Made by a program: the position numbers and the translations under genes
Assembly: GCA_050246015.1 (NCBI GenBank)
Contig: JBFWWU010000012.1
Coordinates: 1-64,000 of the forward strand
Reading direction: 5' to 3'
Origin: JTS-AC122 sp050246015
Lineage (GTDB): Bacteria > Planctomycetota > Phycisphaerae > Phycisphaerales > UBA1924
Length of the DNA: 64,000 bases
Shown: piece after piece, positions 1 to 8,799 of the stretch
Numbering within the stretch: position 1 is the stretch's first letter
How the letters are laid out: every line of letters begins with the position of its first letter
The notes under the pieces: model-generated
Seen by the model: only the letters and a program-made list of their open reading frames with translations
Database searches by the model: none
What the model was told of the DNA's origin: nothing

Positions 1-2077
1 CCAGCGACGCCTTCAAGAAGCGGTTGTCCACATTCACTTTGGCGATCAGGCCGTGGTCGACATCCCGCAGCACGGCAAGGCCGCTCTCCGGGCCAAAGCC
101 CTCGGCTTCCCACTCGGCCTCGGAAACCTCGATGATCCGCGGCAGCGCGAGCGCACCCGAGGTGTCGGGGTCTCTCTCCCTGGGATCCGCGTCCCGTGGG
201 ATCGACTCGATGACTTGGCCGATCAGCTGATGCGCAAACGGCCTGCGGCGGCTGGGGTCCGTGACCTCGACCGCGATCTCAAATGTGTCCCCCGTCTTGG
301 CCTTGTTGGGGCAGCGAAGGACGAGCGCTGCCTTACCGTCCCGCAGATGCATCCGACCGAAGACCCCCTCGGGCCGCACGCTGACCTGCCCCGGCTCGTC
401 GCGGCGTGTGAAATAGTCGTTCACGGCGTCGGTCAAGAACTGGACCCTGGCGGTCCCGCCGACGGGAATGGTCACGACGGGCATCTCGCCACGCACGCGT
501 GACGCGTCGAGCGTGAAAAACGTCGGGAACTTCACCCCGACAAAGGACGTTCGTGCCGGCCCCGGTTCCACGTCGGTGGGAAGTTGAACGCCCCGCGCGA
601 AGAGCTGCCGCAATTCCGGGGAACTCTGGATCACATTCCTCAGCGCGTCGCTCAACGGCTGGTCATCGGCGAGACGTCGCTGGAGCGCCTCGTCCCGCCG
701 CTGGCGGTTGAGCCGCCGCAGCTCCGGATGGTCACCAAGGACGGTCTCCAGTGCGTCTTCGAGTGCCCGCTGCTCATCGCATTCGCGTAAGCGGTCGCGC
801 GAGGGCATGAAGAGGATCTCCCTCGCCCGCGTGGGCACGTTGCTGCAGTCCACGACCACCATGAGGTCTTGCTTGAGGAAGTCGAGCTTGACCGCCTCGC
901 GCGCGAAGAACCGGCGGTGCACGGTGCCGTGCACCTGCCCATTGACGGTAACGAACACCGCGGCGTGCGGCGACAGGAAGTTGCCCCCGGCCCCCGACCT
1001 GAACGCGATCACTTCCACCGGCACATCACCGATCCCGTCGACATGCATGATGCCGCTGTCGGGAAACCCTTCTTCAAGAACGCCGGCGCGGTCGTCGGCT
1101 AGCCGCACGGACATCCCCGTCAGAATCGAATCACGGCTATGGGCTCGGTAGTCTCGCCGCTCACAAACGCGGATGGGCAGGGCGAGCTGGTACAACCGCC
1201 GGCTCAACTCGTAGTTGAGGTCGAGCGTTGCAGCGCTGGGATACTCAGACTGGTAGCTGTAGAGTTTGACGAGGCTCCCCCACTCCAGGGACGTCCCGTA
1301 CGCCTCGTCCCGGGACGGCAATGCCGGGACCGATGGCGCTGCGAAGGCGGGGACCTGCCCGTTGATGCAGAGGTACTCGTAGGTGCTGGACCGGACACCC
1401 TGGGCCGGGTCGCGGCGGCGCACGATGGTCCATCCCCAGCCGTACGCGGTGAGGTCCGTCGATTCTCCGACCAAGGCCGGGTGGCGGCGCGAGACGATGA
1501 GCTGGAAGTTCCGCCGCCCGCAGAAGGGCAAGGCGCCGGACCCGCCCATGTTGAACTTCCCCTGCACGAACGGCACTCGGAGCTTGTTCGAACCCACCAG
1601 AGAACAGAAACTGTTGGGAAAGTCGACCGGCCGCTGCCCTTCGCCGCTGTCGACGATCGTGTAGCACGGAGATCTGCGGTCGCCGGTGGCGATCAGCTGC
1701 ACGCGCTCGGCCAACCGGGCACGGTCAGCTGGCCGGAGCGGGGCGATGTCGCCTCGGGGCAGGGCGAAGAAGGCCTGCGCGGCGTCGCTCATGGTCTGGG
1801 GCGCCTCCGGTGACTCGGGATCGACGCCCTTGAGGCGGCATTCGAGCAGCAAGATGTGATCGATGGAGTTGACCAACTTCTCCACGAGCGCCGTCGTCGA
1901 GGAGCTCTGCTGATTCCCCACGATGGAGAGGTTGTTCTCGATGTCGCCCAACGGGCGCCAGAGGTCGTTCCGGGCAAGATCATGCGCGACGAGGAGGCGG
2001 GACACTTCGTCCTCGCTTTCGGCCCGCAGCAGGGCAAGGCAGATCTGTTCCGAGTTGACGGCGAGGTCGATGGGCAT
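1..2077 (-). CDS. GHKL-type ATPase, large, 3' end outside window
   Basis: The frame is open from the ATG at 2077 to the window edge, about 692 codons, with AAGGAG 8 nt before the start. The N-terminal 200 residues carry GHKL (gyrase/Hsp90/MutL) marks: an N-box (EKLVNSIDH, about residues 66-74), a Mg/ATP-lid Asp motif (IVDSGEGQ) and a glycine motif (NMGGSGALPFCG). The rest has no domain I recognise. It is the second gene of a minus-strand pair with the other GHKL ATPase, 98 bp apart, and both share a leader hairpin. Function is unknown. Paired GHKL/MORC-like ATPases are known from prokaryotic conflict systems, so a defence role is an inference. The frame is open on the left edge, so the protein is longer than seen here. 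Confidence 0.8.
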   Translation of the reverse strand, partial: MPIDLAVNSEQICLALLRAESEDEVSRLLVAHDLARNDLWRPLGDIENNLSIVGNQQSSSTTALVEKLVNSIDHILLLECRLKGVDPESPEAPQTMSDAAQAFFALPRGDIAPLRPADRARLAERVQLIATGDRRSPCYTIVDSGEGQRPVDFPNSFCSLVGSNKLRVPFVQGKFNMGGSGALPFCGRRNFQLIVSRRHPALVGESTDLTAYGWGWTIVRRRDPAQGVRSSTYEYLCINGQVPAFAAPSVPALPSRDEAYGTSLEWGSLVKLYSYQSEYPSAATLDLNYELSRRLYQLALPIRVCERRDYRAHSRDSILTGMSVRLADDRAGVLEEGFPDSGIMHVDGIGDVPVEVIAFRSGAGGNFLSPHAAVFVTVNGQVHGTVHRRFFAREAVKLDFLKQDLMVVVDCSNVPTRAREILFMPSRDRLRECDEQRALEDALETVLGDHPELRRLNRQRRDEALQRRLADDQPLSDALRNVIQSSPELRQLFARGVQLPTDVEPGPARTSFVGVKFPTFFTLDASRVRGEMPVVTIPVGGTARVQFLTDAVNDYFTRRDEPGQVSVRPEGVFGRMHLRDGKAALVLRCPNKAKTGDTFEIAVEVTDPSRRRPFAHQLIGQVIESIPRDADPRERDPDTSGALALPRIIEVSEAEWEAEGFGPESGLAVLRDVDHGLIAKVNVDNRFLKASL

Positions 2078-2096
2078 AGGGCCGCTCCTTAGCATG

Positions 2097-2113
2097 CCGG
2101 GGCGCTGCCCCGG
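2097..2113 (-). promoter_or_regulatory. Leader hairpin, copy 1 (CCGGGGC-loop-GCCCCGG)
   Basis: A 17-bp inverted repeat with 7-bp perfect arms and a 3-nt loop sits 20 bp upstream of the start of the large GHKL gene. An identical 17-mer lies 22 bp upstream of the other GHKL gene at 3760-3776. Equal sequence and spacing suggest a shared RNA or protein regulatory element. It lacks the U-tract of a terminator. Confidence 0.55.
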
Positions 2114-2175
2114 AGGGATGGCGTTTGGACGAGACAATCCGCCCGACGCACGTTTGCGCGCCCGGCGGTGTGAAC

Positions 2176-3738
2176 TCACTCCGAGAGCAGACGGCGCAGG
2201 TTGCCGGAGGCGAACTGACGCAGGGCTTCCATGATCTGGATCTTGTCATCCTCGTCATAGCCGATGTTGTACTCGGCATGGGCGAGCGCCCAGAAGAGAT
2301 AGTCGACCGCCTCGACGAGATCGGGGTCTTCGGTCGCGAAGGCCCGGTAGACCTTGTCGTAGAAGGGGTGGCTCGTGTTCAACTGCACGCAGACCTGGCC
2401 GTTGGTGTCGAGCGTCGGCTGCCAGAGCAGGCCGTCCGGCAGCTCGGCCACCTCCAAGATCCGGATCTTGTCCTTGTGCTCGGTGGGCAGGCGCGGGATC
2501 TTCTTCGATGCCTTGGCGGCCTTGTCCTTCGGCGACAGCCGCTCCTTCCTGCCCGTCGAGAGGAGCGGGTCTTTGGCGTTGATCTGGCTGTTGGCCGCGG
2601 TGTGAACGGTGGGTTCCGGCGTTCCCGGCTCGACCCTCTTGGCGTTCTTCCAGAGATCACGCGACTGGTGGAGGGCCGGCTTGAGCAGCCCCTTGAGCTT
2701 CTCCTGCACCGCGTCGGCAAGAACCACGCGGCGCTTCGCCACGTCCGAGCTGAAAAACTCGTCGGCGTCGGGGCTGAAGTCGATCGAGGCACGGAACGCC
2801 AGCAGTTTCGTCTCGGGCGTAAACAGGCCCAGCGTTTCCGCCCGCCGGATCAGGCGGTTGGCGCGGTAGATGTAGATGCCGATGTTCTTCTGCTTGATGT
2901 CGTACTTGTCCTTGGTCTGCTTGCGGTCCGTCTGCGTGGGCGGGTGGGGCAGCTGGTTGGCCCGCACGTTGATCACGACGGTGTTACCGCTCGCGTCCTT
3001 GAACTCGAGCTTCTGAGGCTCGAAGAGGGTGGCAACCGAGAGATCCCCGACGAACAACGGGTCGAAGGGCTCGATGGTCTCACCGTTCACCGAGAAGGTC
3101 ACCGGGGCGTTTGCGGTCATGAACCGGTGATAGGTCTCGGCCACAGCGCTCTTCACCTTGTTCACGGTGGCGGCAAGCCCCTTGGCGCTGTCCGGGTAGA
3201 TCTCGTCGACCCGGACCAACGTTCCGACCCCGCCGGTGCGCTCCTGGAACACCTCGGCCTCCGGGCCGTTGGGCTGCAAGAAGCGAACGACATACTCGTC
3301 GCGCTCGGCGATGAGCGTGAGATCGAGCTCAGCCTTGAGCAGTGAGCCCTCGGCGGCGCGCGTCAGCACGGTAAGGCGACCGCCCTGCGAGAGAGCGGCC
3401 GCCTTCAAGCCCAGCCCGTACTTGGAGAGACTGTCCGGGGCATAGTCGACGACGGACCCCAGCCGCAGGGCTTCCTCCAGGGCCCTTTCGTCCATGCCCG
3501 TGCCGTTGTCGGCGATCTCGACCCGATCGAAGTGCTTCTGACCGCTGATGACAATCCCGACGTGCGTCGCGTGGTTCGCCACGGAGTTGTCGATGATGTC
3601 GAGGACGGCGTCTTCGGGGCTGTGGCCGATGCGACGGATCGCCTCCAGCACACGCGTGATGCTCGGCCGGATGGGAACTTCGCGGACCGAGGATTCCGAA
3701 CGCCCTGTTCTCTTCGTGGACATGACTGTCTGGGCCAT
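2176..3738 (-). CDS. MORC/Hsp90-like GHKL ATPase (HATPase_c_3 type)
   Basis: The protein is 520 aa. An upstream in-frame ATG exists at 3828, but the ATG at 3738 has AGGAGA 7 nt before it and is preferred. The ATPase core is near the N-terminus: N-box with DIIDNSVANHA (about residue 48), G1 motif IADNGTGMD and G2 motif KYGLGLKAAALSQGG. The GLGLKAA form resembles MORC-type ATPases. The middle continues as a second, S5-like part (KTRAP-equivalent not certain). The C-terminal 150 residues contain a basic Lys-rich linker. It precedes the larger GHKL ATPase and probably forms a two-gene operon with it. Molecular role is unknown; a DNA-loop or chaperone-like clamp ATPase is the family expectation. 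Confidence 0.8.
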   Translation of the reverse strand: MAQTVMSTKRTGRSESSVREVPIRPSITRVLEAIRRIGHSPEDAVLDIIDNSVANHATHVGIVISGQKHFDRVEIADNGTGMDERALEEALRLGSVVDYAPDSLSKYGLGLKAAALSQGGRLTVLTRAAEGSLLKAELDLTLIAERDEYVVRFLQPNGPEAEVFQERTGGVGTLVRVDEIYPDSAKGLAATVNKVKSAVAETYHRFMTANAPVTFSVNGETIEPFDPLFVGDLSVATLFEPQKLEFKDASGNTVVINVRANQLPHPPTQTDRKQTKDKYDIKQKNIGIYIYRANRLIRRAETLGLFTPETKLLAFRASIDFSPDADEFFSSDVAKRRVVLADAVQEKLKGLLKPALHQSRDLWKNAKRVEPGTPEPTVHTAANSQINAKDPLLSTGRKERLSPKDKAAKASKKIPRLPTEHKDKIRILEVAELPDGLLWQPTLDTNGQVCVQLNTSHPFYDKVYRAFATEDPDLVEAVDYLFWALAHAEYNIGYDEDDKIQIMEALRQFASGNLRRLLSE

Positions 3739-4192
3739 TGATGCTCTCCTGGACTTGTACCGGGGCGCTGCCCCGGGGGAGGAACCGCCGCGTAGCCGCG
3801 CGGCGAACGAGACAACCAGCGGCAACACCGCCGCTGGTCATAGAAACATGGGTTTTCGGTGGGAGTGGCCGCGATTCGGGCCGAAGGCTCCCGCCGGTGT
3901 CTACCGAGCATGTAGCCCGGACGACGGTGCAGCCGCATGGTAACGGCGACCACATCGATGTCAAGCGGGAGGTCGGAAGCGTCCGTGGTGGCAACGGCGT
4001 TGGTGGTTGACTCGCGGCGGTCTTGACAGCCAGCCGCCGCGAGGACATACTCATGATGTTGTGCAGGGACCGTGGCCTCACCATGGGCCGACTTCCAGAA
4101 CGACTCGCGTGACTCGTTCAGCCCGCACAGCCCTGTGGCGCGAAGGTGCCCCAGGCCCGAGGCAGTCATCCCCCTGAGGGAAGGCGGAAACC
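3739..4192. other. Divergent intergenic region between GHKL pair and 683-aa gene
   Basis: This 454-bp stretch separates two divergent transcription units. It holds the second copy of the CCGGGGC hairpin next to the minus-strand gene. I see no coding region; the expected divergent promoters were not confidently recognised. Confidence 0.5.
3760..3776 (-). promoter_or_regulatory. Leader hairpin, copy 2 (CCGGGGC-loop-GCCCCGG)
   Basis: This is identical over 17 bp to the inverted repeat at 2097-2113. It lies 22 bp upstream of the MORC-like ATPase start, just before its ribosome binding site. Confidence 0.55.
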
Positions 4193-6244
4193 GTGGCGCG
4201 CTCATTCATCAAACCAGTCGAACCCCAGGACCTCCCGCCGCTCGAGCAGGAGGCGATCTCGATCTTCGCTGACGCCGGTTGGCGTGAAGACGCCAAATGG
4301 CTCGGTCCCCTGTCGCTATCGGTCTACAAGGACGCGGACGGAAATGCGGTTGAGCCGATCCTTGGCGACTGCGCGCGGCACAATATCGAGGTCATCGCTC
4401 GGTCGATGCGCGATACGGGCAGTCACGATCGGGATCGTGCGCTGCTGATCGCCTTCGCACGACTGTGTGGCTGCGGGGACAAGTCCGCAGACCTTTGGCA
4501 CTTGCAGCCGCCAATTGACGCGCCGCCACGCCCCCCAAAGGCGCCCGCGGGTCTGGAAGAGTGGCGGAAGATCGCGGCAGAGTTCCGCAAGGACCGCCCG
4601 CACGCCAAAGGAGCCGACTTCGAAGGGGTGCTCGTGCGCACCGGCTGGCCGGGAAACTACGAAGCAGACAGCGAACTCGGCGCCTGGCTCGTGGAGTGCG
4701 CTCGCGGGATGATCGGGCGGGGGCAACGCCGGTCGTTCTATGAGCTGCCGAGCGTGGTGCGGTTGATGCACGTGCTGGTCGACGCCGCGGGCCTGGACCT
4801 CACAAAGGTGGTCAGCGAGGGAGCGGTGGTCGCCACGGGGGTTCCTCGCTGGGGACCGGACCCACGGCGGACAATGCAGCTCCGCGTTCCGAAGGCCCCC
4901 GAACTCAAGCCCGACCCGATGAAGGATGCCGGCTCGCTCTCGAACTGGGTGTTGGGAATGGGACCGCGAGCGATCAGGCTCTTCTTTCCTGAGTTTCAGA
5001 TCTGGAAGAACGACGAATACGCCGGCGCGATGGCTCTGGGCGTCCGCGACGCATTGGAGAAGTGGCTCCTGCCCGCTACCGGTCATCCGACGTACTTCCG
5101 AGAGGGCGGTCCCTTGCTTGCTGAAGCAATGCGGCCCTATTTCGACCTGCTGCATGAACGCTGCGCTCGCGCATCGTCAGAGCAAGCGCCCGCCGCCCGC
5201 CGAGCCTGGCTGTGGTTCGCATGGTGCACCTTTGAAGCCGATCCTAACTCATGGAGCACCTTGCCGGATGACGTGCGTGACGCGGTTCTTCGTGCCGCCA
5301 ATGAGGACATCGCCCGGGCGCGAAAACTCTTCTCGCGAGCTCGTCCTCGTCCGCTGAAGGGTGATGAGCGCGATCTGGCGCTACGGGAGCTGATGAAGAC
5401 CGGTGAAACACTGCCAGAACTCACGCCTGCCGAGATGGGCCAGGGATGGGGTCATCTGCTCCCGGCCGACGCTGACGGTCCGATTGAGGAGAAGCAGCGG
5501 GTCCCGTGGGAGGAGTTTGAGTGGGAGAGGGATCACCTGCAGACCTGCCTGATCCTGCTCTACCAGTTCGGTGGGGTGTGGCGTGGCCTCAAGCCGATGC
5601 TCCTGGCGTGGCGGTCTTTGACCGCGCCCGGGGTTGCCCGCGACCTCCGCTACTGGAGCGAGCCGGACCGGATGCCTCCGCCATCCCCGTGGTGCGATCT
5701 CTTTGCCTGGCCGATCAACCTGTTTCATGTGTACGTCGGACGGGAACAGTCGAGGGACGCCGACCTGACCCGCCTGCGGGGCGAGCTCGCGTCGTTCTGC
5801 TTGGAGCGACTTGTCGATCGGTGGTCTCAATCCGAACGGGAACAGGCCAAGCGCGAGAATCGTCCGCGGAGCAACGAGGACATGCTCGAACGGTCCCCGG
5901 CATGGCGTTATTGCTTTATCCGCGCGGTGGGCGCCCTGGGAGTGAACCCGGAGGGGAAGGGGCACCGCGTTCTCCGCATCGCCTCTGAGGTTGATCCCGC
6001 GCCCGAAGTGCGGGAGGCGGCGAACCACGGCTACCAGCAACTTCGTCGCAACGTCGGGCTCCCCGACGACGTTTCACCACGGCGCGCCATCATGTCGGCG
6101 CTGTGGTGGATTCGGCAGGGGCACCTTCTTGGGCTGGCAATCCAGCCCGATTCCGATGGTGCCCAGCGCACTCGTATCAAGGAACTCGCACGAACAAAGG
6201 AGACCGAGCGGGCCGACAAACCCGCAACCCGTGACCAAATGTAA
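4193..6244 (+). CDS. Unknown 683-aa protein divergent from the GHKL pair
   Basis: The start is a GTG at 4193 preceded by a purine-rich GAGGGAAGGCGG stretch. The protein is soluble, Trp- and Arg-rich, with no signal peptide or membrane segment, and I do not recognise a domain. The first 110 residues look like a small helical domain; the remainder has many WxxA/L helices, suggesting an all-helical repeat fold. The C-terminus is charged (Lys/Glu/Arg). It faces away from the two GHKL ATPases across a 454-bp gap and is followed after 125 bp by the DUF2325/glycosyltransferase pair. Context suggests an accessory or defence-island protein, but this is inference. Confidence 0.7.
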   Translation: MARSFIKPVEPQDLPPLEQEAISIFADAGWREDAKWLGPLSLSVYKDADGNAVEPILGDCARHNIEVIARSMRDTGSHDRDRALLIAFARLCGCGDKSADLWHLQPPIDAPPRPPKAPAGLEEWRKIAAEFRKDRPHAKGADFEGVLVRTGWPGNYEADSELGAWLVECARGMIGRGQRRSFYELPSVVRLMHVLVDAAGLDLTKVVSEGAVVATGVPRWGPDPRRTMQLRVPKAPELKPDPMKDAGSLSNWVLGMGPRAIRLFFPEFQIWKNDEYAGAMALGVRDALEKWLLPATGHPTYFREGGPLLAEAMRPYFDLLHERCARASSEQAPAARRAWLWFAWCTFEADPNSWSTLPDDVRDAVLRAANEDIARARKLFSRARPRPLKGDERDLALRELMKTGETLPELTPAEMGQGWGHLLPADADGPIEEKQRVPWEEFEWERDHLQTCLILLYQFGGVWRGLKPMLLAWRSLTAPGVARDLRYWSEPDRMPPPSPWCDLFAWPINLFHVYVGREQSRDADLTRLRGELASFCLERLVDRWSQSEREQAKRENRPRSNEDMLERSPAWRYCFIRAVGALGVNPEGKGHRVLRIASEVDPAPEVREAANHGYQQLRRNVGLPDDVSPRRAIMSALWWIRQGHLLGLAIQPDSDGAQRTRIKELARTKETERADKPATRDQM

Positions 6245-6368
6245 TCACGACTGACCATGCGACCGTGGCGAGGAACTCCTCGCTCTTGCCCGTCACTGGG
6301 CGTCGCGCGAACCCGTCAGACCAACCGGCCCCGCCGGGAGGTCACACCAATGACTGAGGAGTTTGCAC

Positions 6369-6788
6369 ATGAACGAACACGAAGAAAAGCATATTCGTTG
6401 CGCGCTGACCGGGCTCAAGATCGTGCTCGTCGGCGGCGATCCACGTCCCAACGCAATCGAGAAGATCCAGGTGAGCCTCGGCCTTGATGAGGCGATCCAC
6501 TGTCCGACACGCAAGACCGACGCGTCGGCGTGGAGGTTCCTCCCCAAGCTGCGCACCACAGGCCTCGCGCTCGTGGTGTGCGCCCGCGGGCTGACCCGCA
6601 CACAGCACGGGGCGGACCTTCACGTCCTCTGCCGGGAACTCGGTGTTCCCCTCCTGAACTGCAATCACCTCCCGCACCCGAATGCGCTCGTCGCGGCGAT
6701 CGCCAAGGCTCGGCTGACGCACGCCGTGCTGGAGCGCTGCGCCGTGCTCAAACCTTGCCTTGCCGAGGTGATCGGGGGTGCGGTATGA
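6369..6788 (+). CDS. DUF2325-like small protein
   Basis: The protein is 139 aa. The ATG at 6369 has GAGGAG 8 nt upstream, which decides the start. After a short charged N-terminus it shows a Rossmann-like beginning (KIVLVGGDPRPNAIEKI) and a later CARGL/CRELGVPLLNCNH segment, matching the DUF2325 pattern of a P-loop-like VGG motif with conserved Cys and His residues. DUF2325 proteins have no established biochemical role. The stop overlaps the start of the following glycosyltransferase (ATGA), so the two are translationally coupled. Confidence 0.7.
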   Translation: MNEHEEKHIRCALTGLKIVLVGGDPRPNAIEKIQVSLGLDEAIHCPTRKTDASAWRFLPKLRTTGLALVVCARGLTRTQHGADLHVLCRELGVPLLNCNHLPHPNALVAAIAKARLTHAVLERCAVLKPCLAEVIGGAV

Positions 6789-7681
6789 GCTGGGTCTGGA
6801 CCATTCCGATGGAGATCACGCCCTTGCAGTTGCTCCGCCCGCCGCTGTTGTTCTTGGACCACACTCGTGTGGTCGTGCCGACCTACCGGGACTGGGACGA
6901 GGCGCGGGTCACCATTGAATCGATCCTGGCGTGCCGTCCCCGGCCCGCTGAGATCATCCTCGTCAACGACAATGCCGAGTCAGGGCGACCTGCCTGGGTC
7001 AGCCGCTACCCAATCTTCACCATCGACTACCCCGGCAATCGCGGCCCCTCCTACGCCCGCAACACGGGCGCTCGCTTCCGCTCTGGTCGTCCGATCGACT
7101 GGCTCTACTTCACGGACACGGGATGCCAACGAGACACGGGGTTCTTCGCAGAACTCGTGGACGCAAGCATGGCGATGCCACGCACAACTGTCGCCATCGC
7201 GGCCCCGGTCGTTGGCGTCGTCGACTCCGCTGGCAACAGTCCCATCAACCGCTACATGACCGAGGAGGCCATCCTCAATCCACCTCGCGACGCAACGGGG
7301 CCCCGGGCGATTGTTACCGCCAACGCAGCGGTCAGTGCCGCGGCGTTCCGCGCTCTCGGCGGATTCGACACCACCTACCCGTTTGCGGCTGGCGAAGATC
7401 TGGACCTTGGTGTGCGTTTGCGCCGCCTCGGCCGCATCGGGTGGGCTCCGCGTGCCGTCGTCGCACACCGGTTCTTGGAATCCGAGGACGACCTTCGTCG
7501 TCGCTTCCGCCGCTATGGCGCCGGAACGGCGCACCTGGAGCTGAAGCTGGGATTGCCGAGCCTCCGTGTTCAAGCAATCGTGGCGCGAGACCTAGCGCTG
7601 CAGCACCTCGCTGATGCCCAGGTGCTGGCGATGCGCAACGGCTACGACGCCCACATTGCCCCGCGCGTACTGCTCGAGTGA
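6785..7681 (+). CDS. Glycosyltransferase family 2
   Basis: This 298-aa protein begins at an ATG overlapping the stop of the DUF2325 gene. It has a GT-A core: VVVPTYRDWDEA near residue 30, the nucleotide-binding LVNDNAE segment, the NRGPSYARNTGARF motif, an acidic FTDTG position, and the acceptor-side GGFDTTYPFAAGEDLDLGVRLR motif (the ED of GT2 enzymes). The likely reaction is transfer of a sugar from a nucleotide-sugar to an unknown acceptor. No membrane segments are evident, so it is probably cytoplasmic. The acceptor and pathway cannot be inferred from this context. Confidence 0.85.
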   Translation: MSWVWTIPMEITPLQLLRPPLLFLDHTRVVVPTYRDWDEARVTIESILACRPRPAEIILVNDNAESGRPAWVSRYPIFTIDYPGNRGPSYARNTGARFRSGRPIDWLYFTDTGCQRDTGFFAELVDASMAMPRTTVAIAAPVVGVVDSAGNSPINRYMTEEAILNPPRDATGPRAIVTANAAVSAAAFRALGGFDTTYPFAAGEDLDLGVRLRRLGRIGWAPRAVVAHRFLESEDDLRRRFRRYGAGTAHLELKLGLPSLRVQAIVARDLALQHLADAQVLAMRNGYDAHIAPRVLLE

Positions 7682-7754
7682 TTCTCAGGTGACCGAGGCG
7701 GCCACACAGGGAACTGCTCCCGGCATGCGGACTTAAGCGATATTCTCAGGACCT

Positions 7755-8625
7755 ATGGCACGAGCACGAACGGGCCAGAGGTCGCCTGATTATCTGTGGG
7801 AGCACCAGCGCGGCGCCCTGGGAATGGTGCGACGGTACATGACCGCGCATGCCAACGGTGCCGCGCTGGTGCGAATGCCAACCGGAACCGGCAAAAACCG
7901 CTGTCATGGCAACGCTCGGTCAGCTGGTGCCCAGCATTACCAGGACATTGATCGTTGCGCCCTGGTCCCAGCTCACGGAGCAGCTCGCGCGGGAGATTGA
8001 CGGACGCTTCTGGACGAAGGCTGGCGTTCCTCCGGCCCGAATCCGGAAGGCCGCGGCCTGCTTTACCCCGGCGACTCTGGCGTCCCACCTTGATGCGGCC
8101 GACGCTCCCGAGATCCTGATCTGCACCAATCAGACCCTGGAGCGGCTTCACTCTTCGGATAATCAGGGCCATCAGCGTCTGGCCGCACGGACATCCCTTG
8201 TCATGGTCGACGAAGGCCATCGCGAGCCAGCGCCCCGCTGGGCGGCGGCCGTGCGTGCCCTTGCGAAGCCGACCGCGTTCTTCAGCGCGACTCCCTACCG
8301 GAACGACCATCGCCCTTTCCACATCGATCCCAAACACATCTACCGCTTTCCACATGATGAAGCTGTGTCACAGCGGTTTATCCGAGACGTGCGCTTTTAG
8401 GAGTTCGATTGGGGTCACGGCGCCGCACCATTCGCTCGGGCGCTACAGCGGTTTGTGAACCAGCAGGTGTTTCCTCATCCGCCGGCTGGCTACCCCAGCC
8501 TTCGCGTCATCGTGCGATGTGCGACCCGCGAGGACGTCCAAGCAGTGACCGCCGAACTGGAGGCATTGGGCGAGGAGAGGGATCGACCGGATCAAAGAGC
8601 TGGTCGACCGCGCGAAGTCGCATGA
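7755..8625 (+). pseudogene. SF2 (DEAH-type) helicase fragment, frameshifted and nonsense-interrupted
   Basis: The N-terminal frame reads a Walker A motif (MPTGTGK). A run of five A at 7893-7897 shifts the frame; dropping one A restores KTAVMATLGQL and the following LIVAPWSQL motif Ia. Motif II is DEGH (VMVDEGHREPAPRW), followed by motif III-like FFSATPYR. An in-frame TAG at 8398-8400 interrupts the protein, yet coding-like sequence continues in frame (EFDWGHGAAPFARAL) to a TGA at 8623-8625. The second RecA-like helicase domain is missing. It is either a decayed gene or partly a sequencing artefact at the homopolymer. Confidence 0.75.
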
Positions 8626-8799
8626 CGATCAGGGCGTCACCGCCCGGGGGCGTCGCGCGACCAACCGAGCCCTCCCCTGAAGGGTTTTGAGAACCGCCCG
8701 GCGGTTGCGTGGATCGGTGCTCCATCTCCATCATTATCCGCGGTCGCGCGAATGAGCACCCAGTGGTGCTCTCGCTGGCCGTTAGGTCGCGGAGTGCCG

